Origin: Streptococcus infantis
GTDB lineage: Bacteria; Bacillota; Bacilli; Lactobacillales; Streptococcaceae
Length of the DNA stretch: 64,000 nucleotides
Direction: 5' to 3'
NCBI RefSeq assembly: GCF_019929575.1
Contig: NZ_JAHZPU010000002.1
Span: 62,001-126,000, forward strand
The notes under the pieces were generated by a model. That model made no database searches. It was given only the letters and a program-made list of their open reading frames with translations, and was not told where the DNA came from. Each line of letters begins with the position of its first letter. Position 1 is the stretch's first letter. Positions 39,961 through 48,032 of the stretch are shown here, in pieces. Made by a program: the position numbers and the translations under genes.

Positions 39961-40825
39961 CAGAACCTCCCATAGAATCCAACTCTTTCACAGCTCTATT
40001 GTAACGAGAGATTCCATAATCTCCGAAATCTGCACCATTTTCTTCTTTGTATATAGTCCAAAGACTCCAAATGATGTCTTGCAAGATTTTGTAGATACGA
40101 ATTTTTTCTCTTGAAACTGGAGTCTTATCACTTTTATAATGTCTTAGAAAGTCTTCTTCCTCTGCACTGGTAAATTCAGATTCTAGGAAGAGGGCTGCCA
40201 AATCCCACATAGGATCATTCATAGATGAATATTCCCAATCAATGAGATAAAGGTGACCATCTGGTCCTTCTATGAAATTTTCAGGAACCAAATCAATGTG
40301 ACATGATTTCTTATCGATACCAATTTCTTCAAGTTGGTCTTTCAGAGAAAATACTAACTTTCTGACAGTTTCATAGTTCGGATAGGAAATCTCCCCTTGT
40401 ATCAAGGATTCATATTTTTTGATTTCCTCAAAAGGAGCAAACTCTCCTTTTAATTCTTTACCAGAAGCGTGAATGGTTTGTAGAATCGGTGCAATCTTTT
40501 CAAATTTGGTTTTAATGATAGTTGAATCAAGTGTCTCAGCATTTTCAATGTATTGATTAACCTTAATTCCTGCTTCAATATCGAAAAGATAATTTTCTAC
40601 ATCTAATTTCAAATCTTTCAACAATTCAAGATTGAACTTCTCATTCTGGCGATCGATTAATTTATCTGTACCTTTTCCGAAAAACTTAACAATATATTGG
40701 TTTGAGCTTGTTTTGACCAAGTAGTTTTGATTGGTCATACCACCTAATTGTTCAACGCTCAGAATATCTTCATCAGTTGATAGTAAAGAGGTAAGTTTTT
40801 CCTTAATGTTTTTTTCCACAATCAT
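39950..40825 (-). CDS. licA: choline kinase LicA
   Basis: 291 residues of the choline/aminoglycoside kinase fold. It phosphorylates choline. Seen: GGMTNQNYLVKTSSNQYIVKFFGKGTD (nucleotide binding), the Brenner motif CHIDLVPENFI with catalytic Asp and Asn, and LIDWEYSSMNDPMWDLA for metal binding. It starts 6 bp after tarJ. Confidence 0.95.
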   Translation of the reverse strand: MIVEKNIKEKLTSLLSTDEDILSVEQLGGMTNQNYLVKTSSNQYIVKFFGKGTDKLIDRQNEKFNLELLKDLKLDVENYLFDIEAGIKVNQYIENAETLDSTIIKTKFEKIAPILQTIHASGKELKGEFAPFEEIKKYESLIQGEISYPNYETVRKLVFSLKDQLEEIGIDKKSCHIDLVPENFIEGPDGHLYLIDWEYSSMNDPMWDLAALFLESEFTSAEEEDFLRHYKSDKTPVSREKIRIYKILQDIIWSLWTIYKEENGADFGDYGISRYNRAVKELDSMGGSDED

Positions 40826-40831
40826 CCTCCA

Positions 40832-41854
40832 TTAGACTTCCCACTTAAAGACTGTCTTAAATGCGGTATTTAAGTCAGTTGCAAAAACTCGGTGAATATC
40901 TTTGATTTCTCTGACTGGTTCTTCTAGATAAATGATATTTTTCAGACGATTGGCAAATCTCTTAATCTCAATCATTTGGATAGCTTTTTCGAAGTCAATT
41001 CGTCCTGAACGCGAAGAACCTACTAATAATAAACCTTTTTCGAGGGAATCTCGAGTATTGATATTTACCTTGTACTCACTAACACCCATCATCAAAATTG
41101 TTCCCTGTGGTTTGATGTAACGAATGAGATTATTAATAGCAGGTCCACAACCATCACCACCACAACATTCAAAACCATGATCAAAACTAAGGTCTTCTGG
41201 AATACTGTCAGTGATATAACGTTCATTCGCAAATGAGAAGAGTTCAAGTTTCTCCCAATGACGGCCAATGACAATAATCTCTGCTTCAGGCAAGGTATAG
41301 TTGATAATATTAGCCATGACAAAAGCTAGACTACCATCTCCAATAACTGCAATACGCTGACGTCTGCTGTGAGAAACTGTCAAGAAACGATTCATAGCGT
41401 GCATCCCCACACTGACAAATTCAGTAATGGCAGCAACTGTGTCTTCGACGTCCTCATAAGCTACCACACGATCCTTAGGTAGAGAAACAAATTCTCGCAT
41501 AAAACCATCATGACCACTAGACAAGAAATATGTTCCAGTAATGTAGTTTTCATAAAATTCCTCGTCACTCTGCATAGGTGGTTGATTGGGAATCATGACA
41601 ACCTTCTGGCCAACTTTGTAGGTCCCTGTGGGATCAGAAATGACTGTACCACAAGATTCATGAATCATAGCCATTGGAAGCTTTTTAGATAATATTTTGG
41701 GATCACGTTTTCCTTGATAGTAACGTTGATCCGCATGACAAACCGCCATAAAGTTTGGTCGAATTAGGATATGATTTTCTTGATCAATTTCCTCTTCCTG
41801 GTATTTGATATTGATAAACTTTGGCTTGGTCAGTTGATAAATTTGATTAATCAT
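40832..41854 (-). CDS. tarJ: ribulose-5-phosphate reductase TarJ
   Basis: 340 residues from MINQIYQLTKPKF at 41854, four bases after the tarI stop; the in-frame ATG at 41872 lies within tarI. A medium-chain dehydrogenase that reduces ribulose-5-phosphate to ribitol-5-phosphate with NADPH. Zn ligands in AVCHADQRYYQGKRD and MIHESCGTV; the Rossmann loop is VIGDGSLAFVMAN. With TarI it supplies CDP-ribitol for the teichoic-acid repeat. Confidence 0.94.
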   Translation of the reverse strand: MINQIYQLTKPKFINIKYQEEEIDQENHILIRPNFMAVCHADQRYYQGKRDPKILSKKLPMAMIHESCGTVISDPTGTYKVGQKVVMIPNQPPMQSDEEFYENYITGTYFLSSGHDGFMREFVSLPKDRVVAYEDVEDTVAAITEFVSVGMHAMNRFLTVSHSRRQRIAVIGDGSLAFVMANIINYTLPEAEIIVIGRHWEKLELFSFANERYITDSIPEDLSFDHGFECCGGDGCGPAINNLIRYIKPQGTILMMGVSEYKVNINTRDSLEKGLLLVGSSRSGRIDFEKAIQMIEIKRFANRLKNIIYLEEPVREIKDIHRVFATDLNTAFKTVFKWEV

Positions 41855-41858
41855 GTTT

Positions 41859-42566
41859 TTAGTCTTTCTCAATCATGCTTTTAGCAATTTTCAAGTCTGT
41901 AACTGTTGTGATTTTTAGATTTGAGTATTCACCCTTAGCTAAGGCTACATCTTTCCCCTTGATAACAAAAATTTTACATGCATCTGTCAAAATTTCTTTT
42001 TCTTCTGCTGATAAAGAACCATACAAATCAATAAAGTCTTTACAACGGAAGGTTTGTGGAGTCTGTCCTTGGTATAGATGAGCGCGATTTGGAATATCTG
42101 TGATGAACTGACCATTTGTACTTTCAACAATGGTATCCACTGCTTCAACCACAGTATCTACCGCATCATGATTTTGTGCAAGAGTAATGTTATCTTGAAT
42201 CATTCGAAGTGTGATAAAAGGACGAACTGAGTCATGAGTGACTACGATATCATCTTCTGTAATTGGACGGTAAGCATCAATAGCTTCGATGATCTTTTCA
42301 ATACTCGAATTACGATCAGCACCACCTTTTGTGATGATGATACGATCCTTATGAAGCGGAAGGAATTTTTCAACTAAATCTTCTGCGTGTGTAACCCAGT
42401 CCCCATGAACTCCAACTACAATCTTTTTAATACTTGGTTCCAAAACAAATTTTTCAATTGTATGGATTAGGATTGGGCGGTCTCCCAACTCAAGAAATTG
42501 TTTAGGTAAATTACTAATCCCCATGCGTGTGCCGGTTCCACCTGCTAAAATTCCAGCGTAGATCAT
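41859..42566 (-). CDS. tarI: ribitol-5-phosphate cytidylyltransferase TarI
   Basis: 235 residues from MIYAGILAGGTGTRMG at 42566. The AAAGGAG site lies 7 bp upstream of it; the in-frame ATG at 42572 would be only 1 bp away and is rejected. An IspD-like nucleotidyltransferase: LAGGTGTRMGISNLPKQFLELG, GGADRNSSIEKII, THDSVRPFI and GQTPQTFR. It makes CDP-ribitol. First gene of the lic1 operon behind a CiaR-type promoter. Confidence 0.94.
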   Translation of the reverse strand: MIYAGILAGGTGTRMGISNLPKQFLELGDRPILIHTIEKFVLEPSIKKIVVGVHGDWVTHAEDLVEKFLPLHKDRIIITKGGADRNSSIEKIIEAIDAYRPITEDDIVVTHDSVRPFITLRMIQDNITLAQNHDAVDTVVEAVDTIVESTNGQFITDIPNRAHLYQGQTPQTFRCKDFIDLYGSLSAEEKEILTDACKIFVIKGKDVALAKGEYSNLKITTVTDLKIAKSMIEKD

Positions 42567-42761
42567 TTTCATACTCCTTTAGTCTGTTCTTAAAAAAACT
42601 CATTCTTTACTATTATATCACAACCTAGCCCTTTATCGAAATAAATACTAGAATTCTCTAGTCAGAAAGAGAGTTGATACATACTTTTTGGGAAGGTATC
42701 TTGAATGATAAAAAGTAGGTTTTCAAATCCATCTTTCCATTAATATAGAGTTCTTCATAAT

Positions 42762-42789
42762 ATTATAGAAAACTTAAAGAAACCTTAAA
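42762..42789 (-). promoter_or_regulatory. CiaR-type promoter of the lic1 operon
   Basis: Minus strand TTTAAG-GTTTC-TTTAAG (42789-42773) is an exact match to the CiaR direct repeat TTTAAG-N5-TTTAAG. A TATAAT -10 (42767-42762) lies downstream such that the first half-site takes the place of the -35. CiaR is the response regulator of the CiaRH system of streptococci; I recall the pneumococcal lic promoter being in its regulon. The leader to tarI is ~190 nt and shows no other feature. Confidence 0.85.
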
Positions 42790-42796
42790 CTAAATA

Positions 42797-42848
42797 AAAA
42801 AGTTGAGATTGTAGCCAGAGATAATTCCAAGCTAACAATTCTCAACTC
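42797..42848 (-). terminator. terminator of the efe-tat operon
   Basis: GAGTTGAGAATTGTT ... ACAATCTCAACTTTTTTATTT on the minus strand, a 12-bp imperfect stem with a long loop and a T-tract. It ends ~8 bp from the CiaR repeat of the next operon. Confidence 0.8.
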
Positions 42849-42866
42849 TATTCAATCATTTTTCGT

Positions 42867-43034
42867 TTATTTTTCTTCTTGCTCACCGATGCCCTTAACG
42901 GCTTTCTTAAACTCGGCAAGCATTTTTCCTACTGACTCACCTAACTCTGGTAAGCGTTTTGGTCCAAAAATCAACAATGCTCCAAGGACAATGACTATCA
43001 AGCCTGGTGCACCAATATCACGTAAGATTCCCAT
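42867..43034 (-). CDS. tatA: twin-arginine translocase subunit TatA
   Basis: A small gene of 55 codons (MGILRDIGAPGLIVIVLG... to GIGEQEEK). It has one membrane helix (residues ~9-22), the family hinge FGPKRLPELG at 23-32, then an amphipathic helix ESVGKMLAEFKKAVKG. TatA forms the pore for folded proteins; with one TatC it makes the minimal Gram-positive TatAC system, with no TatB. GAAAGGAG site. It overlaps the tatC end by 17 bp. Last gene of the efeO-efeB-efeU-tatC-tatA unit. Confidence 0.93.
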   Translation of the reverse strand: MGILRDIGAPGLIVIVLGALLIFGPKRLPELGESVGKMLAEFKKAVKGIGEQEEK

Positions 43035-43752
43035 CTTTTTCTCCTTTCCTTTTTCTCTTAATCATCCATTTACTAATAGCGATGCTAACCTCATACAATA
43101 AGATTAAAGGAACAGTCATCGCTAAATCGCTAATAAAATCAGCAGGTGTCAATATAACAGCCAATACCAATAAAATGAAGTATGCATAACGTCTATAAGC
43201 AATGAGTAGTCCAGGCCCAATCAAACCAATTGAGGTTAAAAAAGCAATGATAACTGGCAATTCAAAGATAAACGCTAGTGGTAGAGTTGTTTGAAAGACA
43301 AAAGCTAGATAATTTTGTGCTGTCAGCTGCGTTTCAAATAAGTTTTCACCTAGTCCCAGTAAGACCTGAAGTATAGCTGGTGTGACAAAATAAAAGCCAA
43401 AGGCTAATCCCAAGATAAAACAAAGGAAAGTTGCAGGGATATAAGCAAAAATCGCTCCTGCTTCTTCATTTTTAAGGGCTGGTCGGACGAAACTCCAAAC
43501 TTGATAAACGGTAAAGGGCAAGGTAAGGCTATAGGCCATCAAACTTGCCAAACGGAGATAAATCCATAAAATATCATTCGGCCCTAAGACAATCAACTTC
43601 TGACTAAAGCCTTGTGTGATAAATTGATAAACCTGATCAGCAAATAATAGTGAAACGCAGAATACTAGAAAGAAGCAAACAACTACTGCTAGCAATCTCT
43701 TTCTAAATTCTACCAAATGTTCAATAATTGTTAATTCCCTTTGATCCATCAC
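43018..43752 (-). CDS. tatC: twin-arginine translocase subunit TatC
   Basis: 244 residues with six membrane helices and the TatC start region TIIEHLVEFRKRLL, where the conserved Glu-x-x-Arg binds the RR signal. LPFTVYQVWSFVRPALKNEE is the second family hallmark. TatC reads the twin-arginine signal and recruits TatA. The start overlaps the efeU stop (ATGA), placing it firmly in the iron operon. EfeB, with its RREFLKK signal, is the likely main client. Confidence 0.95.
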   Translation of the reverse strand: MMDQRELTIIEHLVEFRKRLLAVVVCFFLVFCVSLLFADQVYQFITQGFSQKLIVLGPNDILWIYLRLASLMAYSLTLPFTVYQVWSFVRPALKNEEAGAIFAYIPATFLCFILGLAFGFYFVTPAILQVLLGLGENLFETQLTAQNYLAFVFQTTLPLAFIFELPVIIAFLTSIGLIGPGLLIAYRRYAYFILLVLAVILTPADFISDLAMTVPLILLYEVSIAISKWMIKRKRKGEKDGNLT

Positions 43753-45437
43753 TTTTCACCCTGTCTAATGGTAATTAGAAAAACTACGAGGATAAAGAGA
43801 GCCTGACCTGCTACCCCTTCCCAACTAGGGTAAATTCCCAATATATCAATACTTGCTATTCCTGAGATCAGATGGTTTGGAATCATATTTGTCAACTGTA
43901 AGGCATGAATACTGACTCCCGTCATTTTAAAGGCTAAAGCATAAATCATACAAGTCAGGATAAAGAAAACCTTATGAGGCAGGAAAAATTGACTGGCCTT
44001 GTTCATCACAAAAGCAATCACGATTAAGACTGAGAGGGCCAGAGAAATTCCTAGGACAAAATCAAAACTAGAAATCCTTGGCAGAATCCCCACATAGAAT
44101 AAAATCGTCTCAGCACCTTCACGGAATACGGCTAGAAAACTCAGGGCAAACATAGAAAGGAAAGATCCTGTTTTCGTGACAGTTTGCATTTGTGATTCCA
44201 TAAAAGTATTCCATTTTTTAACAGAAGATTTGCTATGAAGCCAAATACCGATTAAAATCATCATGATAACTGCAAAAATCCCGACTGCACCTTCAATGAT
44301 TTCACGGTTAGTTCCTGAGGTGACTGCTGGAAAGGCAATCTGTAGGATATAGGCAATTAAAAGACTGGCCACTATACCCGCAAATGCACCACCATAGACC
44401 CACTTGAGTCCCTTTCTCATCTTAGCAGCTTTCAAAGTTGTCACAAGCGCCATGACAATCAAGAGTGCTTCTACACCTTCACGGAGCAAGATGAGCATGG
44501 CATCAAACGCATTGTAGGAAGCGCTAGTATCAATTTGAGATAGCTCTGCAATCAAGTCAGAAAGCTTTTCTTGATATTCACTTTCCTTTCCCTTAACCAT
44601 GATGACAGGACTTTCACTTTCAACCTTGGTATAAAGCGAAGGATTGGTTGTACTTACAGAACCCTCGATGGTGGGCCAAATAGTAATAAACTCCTTCATG
44701 ATTGCAGCTGCTTCACTATCTTGACCAGCTTGAAATTGTGTCAAGGCCTTTTTTAAAAGATCAATTCCATCCTTAAGGGTCAGATTCGATGATGTCGCCG
44801 CTATTTCTGTACCTTCAACAAAGTTAGAAATGGCTTTTTTCAAATCATCAAACGATGCCTGAATAGTATCAAAGTTAGTTGGTTCAGTCTCAATGCTACT
44901 ACGCAAAAAGGAAATTGCTGTTTCCACTTGCCCATAATGAGCTGTACTATGGTCGCGAACCACTGCTTCATTAATGGTCCAGGTTGAATTCATTTTTTTA
45001 TAGGCTTCTCTTACTGATTCCAGATCTTGAGAAGCGATTGCCTTGTCTAAGGCTTGAAAACGAGGTTCTAAGCGACTTACAAGTTTCTCTTTTTCTGCAT
45101 CTAGGTTGACTGGATTTTGCTCTTTCTCAAATGTCAAAATGGCTAAAGAAATCTGAGTTAACTGGTCTTCAGTAATATCACCAGTTAAGGCTAACTTTTC
45201 TTGAACTTTACGTCCTACTTCAGAGTCAGAATTCTCGACTTTCTCGAAGTCTTTGGTCATTTCATCGATTAGTTTTCTTGCATGATCTTGTTTGCCTTCT
45301 TTAACAGCTTTAGTTGCATCAGTTATTTTGACAAAGTAGGGACTCAAATTTTCCTTAGCTCCTACCGGAAAAATCAACAGGAAGAAACAAACAAATAGGA
45401 GGATAATACTTTTAAGATTCCAATAATTTCTGCCCAA
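43749..45437 (-). CDS. efeU: FTR1-family iron permease EfeU, with a large extracytoplasmic N-terminal domain
   Basis: 562 residues. Signal or anchor helix (~10-27), an alpha-helical outside domain of about 280 residues, then seven membrane helices from ~312. The two iron-transport motifs REGVE (319-323) and REGAE (439-443) are present. FTR1/EfeU proteins move oxidised iron across the membrane. The extra N-terminal domain is usual for the Gram-positive YwbL-type permeases. It overlaps efeB by 26 bp and tatC by 4 bp. Confidence 0.93.
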   Translation of the reverse strand: MGRNYWNLKSIILLFVCFFLLIFPVGAKENLSPYFVKITDATKAVKEGKQDHARKLIDEMTKDFEKVENSDSEVGRKVQEKLALTGDITEDQLTQISLAILTFEKEQNPVNLDAEKEKLVSRLEPRFQALDKAIASQDLESVREAYKKMNSTWTINEAVVRDHSTAHYGQVETAISFLRSSIETEPTNFDTIQASFDDLKKAISNFVEGTEIAATSSNLTLKDGIDLLKKALTQFQAGQDSEAAAIMKEFITIWPTIEGSVSTTNPSLYTKVESESPVIMVKGKESEYQEKLSDLIAELSQIDTSASYNAFDAMLILLREGVEALLIVMALVTTLKAAKMRKGLKWVYGGAFAGIVASLLIAYILQIAFPAVTSGTNREIIEGAVGIFAVIMMILIGIWLHSKSSVKKWNTFMESQMQTVTKTGSFLSMFALSFLAVFREGAETILFYVGILPRISSFDFVLGISLALSVLIVIAFVMNKASQFFLPHKVFFILTCMIYALAFKMTGVSIHALQLTNMIPNHLISGIASIDILGIYPSWEGVAGQALFILVVFLITIRQGEK

Positions 45438-46626
45438 TGTAACCTCCCTTCTCTACTCCACCAAAGCAGGCAAAAAGTCCACTGCCTATATGGGTAACGT
45501 ACTCATTCATTTTATCCGTAGCACCTAGATTGGTCTGCACCTTAACAAAGCTATCTGGATCCTTTTGGAAGGAGATAAAGAGTAAACCAGTGTCAAACTG
45601 ACCAGTCTTTTCATCTATGCCATCAGAATAAGAATAAGAGCGACGCAGGAGAGGTTTATCTACTTCTTTTGCTAAGCGAACATGAGAATCGTCAGGAAGA
45701 AGACTCAAGTCTACCTCATCAAATTCGTTTTTCTTACCAAAAGGAGCTCCACTTTCCTTATAGCGCCCAAAGGTATTTTCTTGCTCCTCCAGATTGGTTC
45801 GGTCCCAAGTATCAAGGAACATCTGGATGCGACGAACTGCCATGTAGGAACCATTTTCCATCCAATCCTTACTGTCAGCCCAAACAACCTGATCAAATTC
45901 TTTCTCAGTGGTAACATTAGCAGTCCCGTCTTTAAAACCAAATAGATTCCGAGGTGTTTCCATACGATTACCGATAGCCGCAAAACCAGATTGACTCCAA
46001 CGAAGAGTAACGGCATTTCTTCCTTTTCGGATAAGGTTGCGTATGGCATGAAAGGCAACTTGCTCATCATCAGCACAAGCTTGGATAACTATATCTCCTC
46101 CCGTGTACTTTTCTCGTAATTGTTCCTTTGGAAATGGAGGTAAATCTCTAAAGAGTGTTGGACGTTTATTCTCTAGTTTCATCTTTTCTAGGAAGCTAGC
46201 CGAAACTCCGAAGGTCAGGGTTAAACGATGAGGATTAAGCCCAACTGTTTCTCCAGTATCACTTGGAGGTAAGAGGCTATTGTTACCATCTTTTTTAACC
46301 AATTCTCCTTCTACAAGTTTGGCACTATAATCCGTCCAATCTTTAAATAGCTGGATGATTTTCTCTTTGTCGGTTGTATGCAAATCTAAAACCACAAAAT
46401 AAATGTTTTTCTGCATAACAGTTGTAATGCCAGCTTGGTGTTTGCCATAGAAGGCTATCTTTTCATCCCCGTACGAGATTTTCTCCTGACCATCAAGCTT
46501 AGGTGTGAAAAAAGCAGAAGCACCGGAGAGACCAAGTGCGAGACCAGCCCCTCCGATACCTGCTTTTTTTAGAAATTCTCGACGGTCCATTTTTTGTTCA
46601 AAAAATTTTTCGCCTTTGTTTGTCAT
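45412..46626 (-). CDS. efeB: deferrochelatase/peroxidase EfeB (Dyp-type), Tat substrate
   Basis: 404 residues. The Tat signal is MDRREFLKKAGIGGAGLALG after a short N-terminal extension. The Dyp-peroxidase domain shows GLNPHRLTLTFGVS, the GFKDGTANV catalytic loop (G-x-x-D-G) and the proximal-haem region LRRSYSYSDG. It works on the outer face of the membrane, oxidising ferrous iron or removing iron from haem for EfeU. Start 6 bp after efeO. Confidence 0.94.
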   Translation of the reverse strand: MTNKGEKFFEQKMDRREFLKKAGIGGAGLALGLSGASAFFTPKLDGQEKISYGDEKIAFYGKHQAGITTVMQKNIYFVVLDLHTTDKEKIIQLFKDWTDYSAKLVEGELVKKDGNNSLLPPSDTGETVGLNPHRLTLTFGVSASFLEKMKLENKRPTLFRDLPPFPKEQLREKYTGGDIVIQACADDEQVAFHAIRNLIRKGRNAVTLRWSQSGFAAIGNRMETPRNLFGFKDGTANVTTEKEFDQVVWADSKDWMENGSYMAVRRIQMFLDTWDRTNLEEQENTFGRYKESGAPFGKKNEFDEVDLSLLPDDSHVRLAKEVDKPLLRRSYSYSDGIDEKTGQFDTGLLFISFQKDPDSFVKVQTNLGATDKMNEYVTHIGSGLFACFGGVEKGGYIGQKLLES

Positions 46627-46631
46627 ATTAC

Positions 46632-47504
46632 TTATTCTCCACCAAGAAATTTACCCATTTGTGATAATGGTTCACCAAGTTTTGTTACTGCTTCAGACAA
46701 TTCTTTGGTATCTTCTTTCGTTAAGTCTGTATAGAGCTTATAGTGTTCCTTGTCCGTCATGTGTTTGTCTAACAAACTATTGACTGATTTGAAATCTTCC
46801 TCTAACTCCTTAACCAAGGCTGCATCTGATTTTTCAAGCAAGGGTTTAAAGAGTTGGAAAATCTTTTCAGCACCTTGGATATTTGCTCGGAAATCATACA
46901 AATCTGTATGAGAATAAATCTCCTCTTCGCCAGTAATCTTACTTGTCGCTACTTCATTTAGAAGATCGACAGCCCCAGTTAGCATAATCTTGTAATCAAC
47001 ATCTACAGTCGCAATCTTAGCCTTCAATTCCTTGATGTCATTTACCAGTTGGTCACCATAAGACTCAGTTCCTTTGGTTGTGTTTTCCTCCCAAAGAATG
47101 CGCTCGATACGGTGGAAACCAGACCAACCTTCTTCGGTCTTGTTTTCATCTAAGTAGTCTGCTAATCGAAAATCAATCTTCACATCAGATTCTCCAAAGC
47201 TCTCTGCAATCGGCTCTGAACGTTCATAAGACATACGGATTAAAGGGTAGGCCTTTTTAGCTTCTTCTAGCTTACCATCCTTCAATAGTTGAACAAAACC
47301 TTCTGTATCCGACAATAGTTTATCAATCTGTTCTTCTACAAATGTTTTGTAGTCACTAGTTGCCTGATCCAATAGTTTTTGGTTATCTTCTGAAAATTTT
47401 GCAACCTGAGATGAATCACTTGTAGTTGACGATTGTTCAAAACGAACTGCACAAGCAGATAACAACAATGCCGAAGATAAAAGGATAAAACCAAGTTTTT
47501 TCAT
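46632..47504 (-). CDS. efeO: iron-uptake lipoprotein EfeO/EfeM (peptidase M75 imelysin domain)
   Basis: 290 residues. A lipoprotein signal ends in LLLSAC with the lipidated Cys at 18. The M75 imelysin domain follows, with HRIE (H131-E134) in GFHRIERILWEE, and EEIYSHTDLYDFRANIQGA further on. The N-terminal cupredoxin domain of enterobacterial EfeO is absent, so this is the shorter EfeM form common in Gram-positives. It would bind ferric/ferrous iron and present it to EfeB/EfeU. First gene of the operon. Confidence 0.92.
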   Translation of the reverse strand: MKKLGFILLSSALLLSACAVRFEQSSTTSDSSQVAKFSEDNQKLLDQATSDYKTFVEEQIDKLLSDTEGFVQLLKDGKLEEAKKAYPLIRMSYERSEPIAESFGESDVKIDFRLADYLDENKTEEGWSGFHRIERILWEENTTKGTESYGDQLVNDIKELKAKIATVDVDYKIMLTGAVDLLNEVATSKITGEEEIYSHTDLYDFRANIQGAEKIFQLFKPLLEKSDAALVKELEEDFKSVNSLLDKHMTDKEHYKLYTDLTKEDTKELSEAVTKLGEPLSQMGKFLGGE

Positions 47505-47547
47505 ATAACGCTCCTATTAAATCATGGGAATCCCATTTTTTAAATTT

Positions 47548-47576
47548 ATTATATCATAGTTTTTCTAATTATTCAA
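47548..47576 (-). promoter_or_regulatory. promoter of the efe-tat operon
   Basis: TTGAAT (47576-47571), 17-bp spacer, TATAAT (47553-47548), about 44 bp before efeO. No convincing Fur or PerR box was recognised around it. Confidence 0.75.
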
Positions 47577-47686
47577 TAAATTGTCAGAAAATTTAATGTT
47601 TGCTCCTTTAAAATTAGAATAGACTTTTCTAGTTAAAATTGTTAAAATAATAGGGAAAATAATAGAAAAGGAAGCTATATACCACC

Positions 47687-47986
47687 ATGATGAATATGCA
47701 AAACATGATGCGTCAAGCTCAAAAACTTCAAAAACAAATGGAGCAAAGTCAGGCTGAACTTGCTGCTACAGAATTCGTTGGAACTTCTGCCCAAAACCTT
47801 GTAACTGCTACACTAACAGGGGACAAGAAAGTCATTAAGATTGACTTCAATCCAGCAGTTGTTGACCCAGAAGATATTGAAACTCTATCAGATATGACTG
47901 TTCAAGCAGTCAATGCTGCTCTTGAACAAATTGATGAAGCAACTAAGAAGAAACTAGGTGCTTTTGCTGGTAAATTACCATTCTAA
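47687..47986 (+). CDS. ebfC: nucleoid-associated protein, YbaB/EbfC family
   Basis: 99 residues: a Met/Gln-rich N-terminal helix ([20 protein letters not shown]), the [21 protein letters not shown] sheet, and the [23 protein letters not shown] helix. YbaB/EbfC dimers bind DNA without much sequence preference. It is monocistronic, divergent from efeO. The AAAAGGA site is ~13 bp from the first ATG, rather far; the ATG two codons in would be no nearer to optimal. Confidence 0.92.
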   Translation: MMNMQNMMRQAQKLQKQMEQSQAELAATEFVGTSAQNLVTATLTGDKKVIKIDFNPAVVDPEDIETLSDMTVQAVNAALEQIDEATKKKLGAFAGKLPF

Positions 47987-47992
47987 TAGCAT

Positions 47993-48026
47993 AAAAAGAG
48001 GCTGATGTTCAATTCAGCCTCTTTTG
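47993..48026. terminator. bidirectional terminator between ebfC and the phosphodiesterase gene
   Basis: AAAGAGGCTGA-TGTTCAAT-TCAGCCTCTTT, with A and T tracts on the two sides, between convergent genes. Confidence 0.85.
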
Positions 48027-48032
48027 TCTTAC

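Noticed and set aside
47521-47686. Fur or PerR box in the efeO/ebfC divergent region
   Set aside because: AT-rich sequence has several weak partial palindromes but none close enough to either consensus to call.
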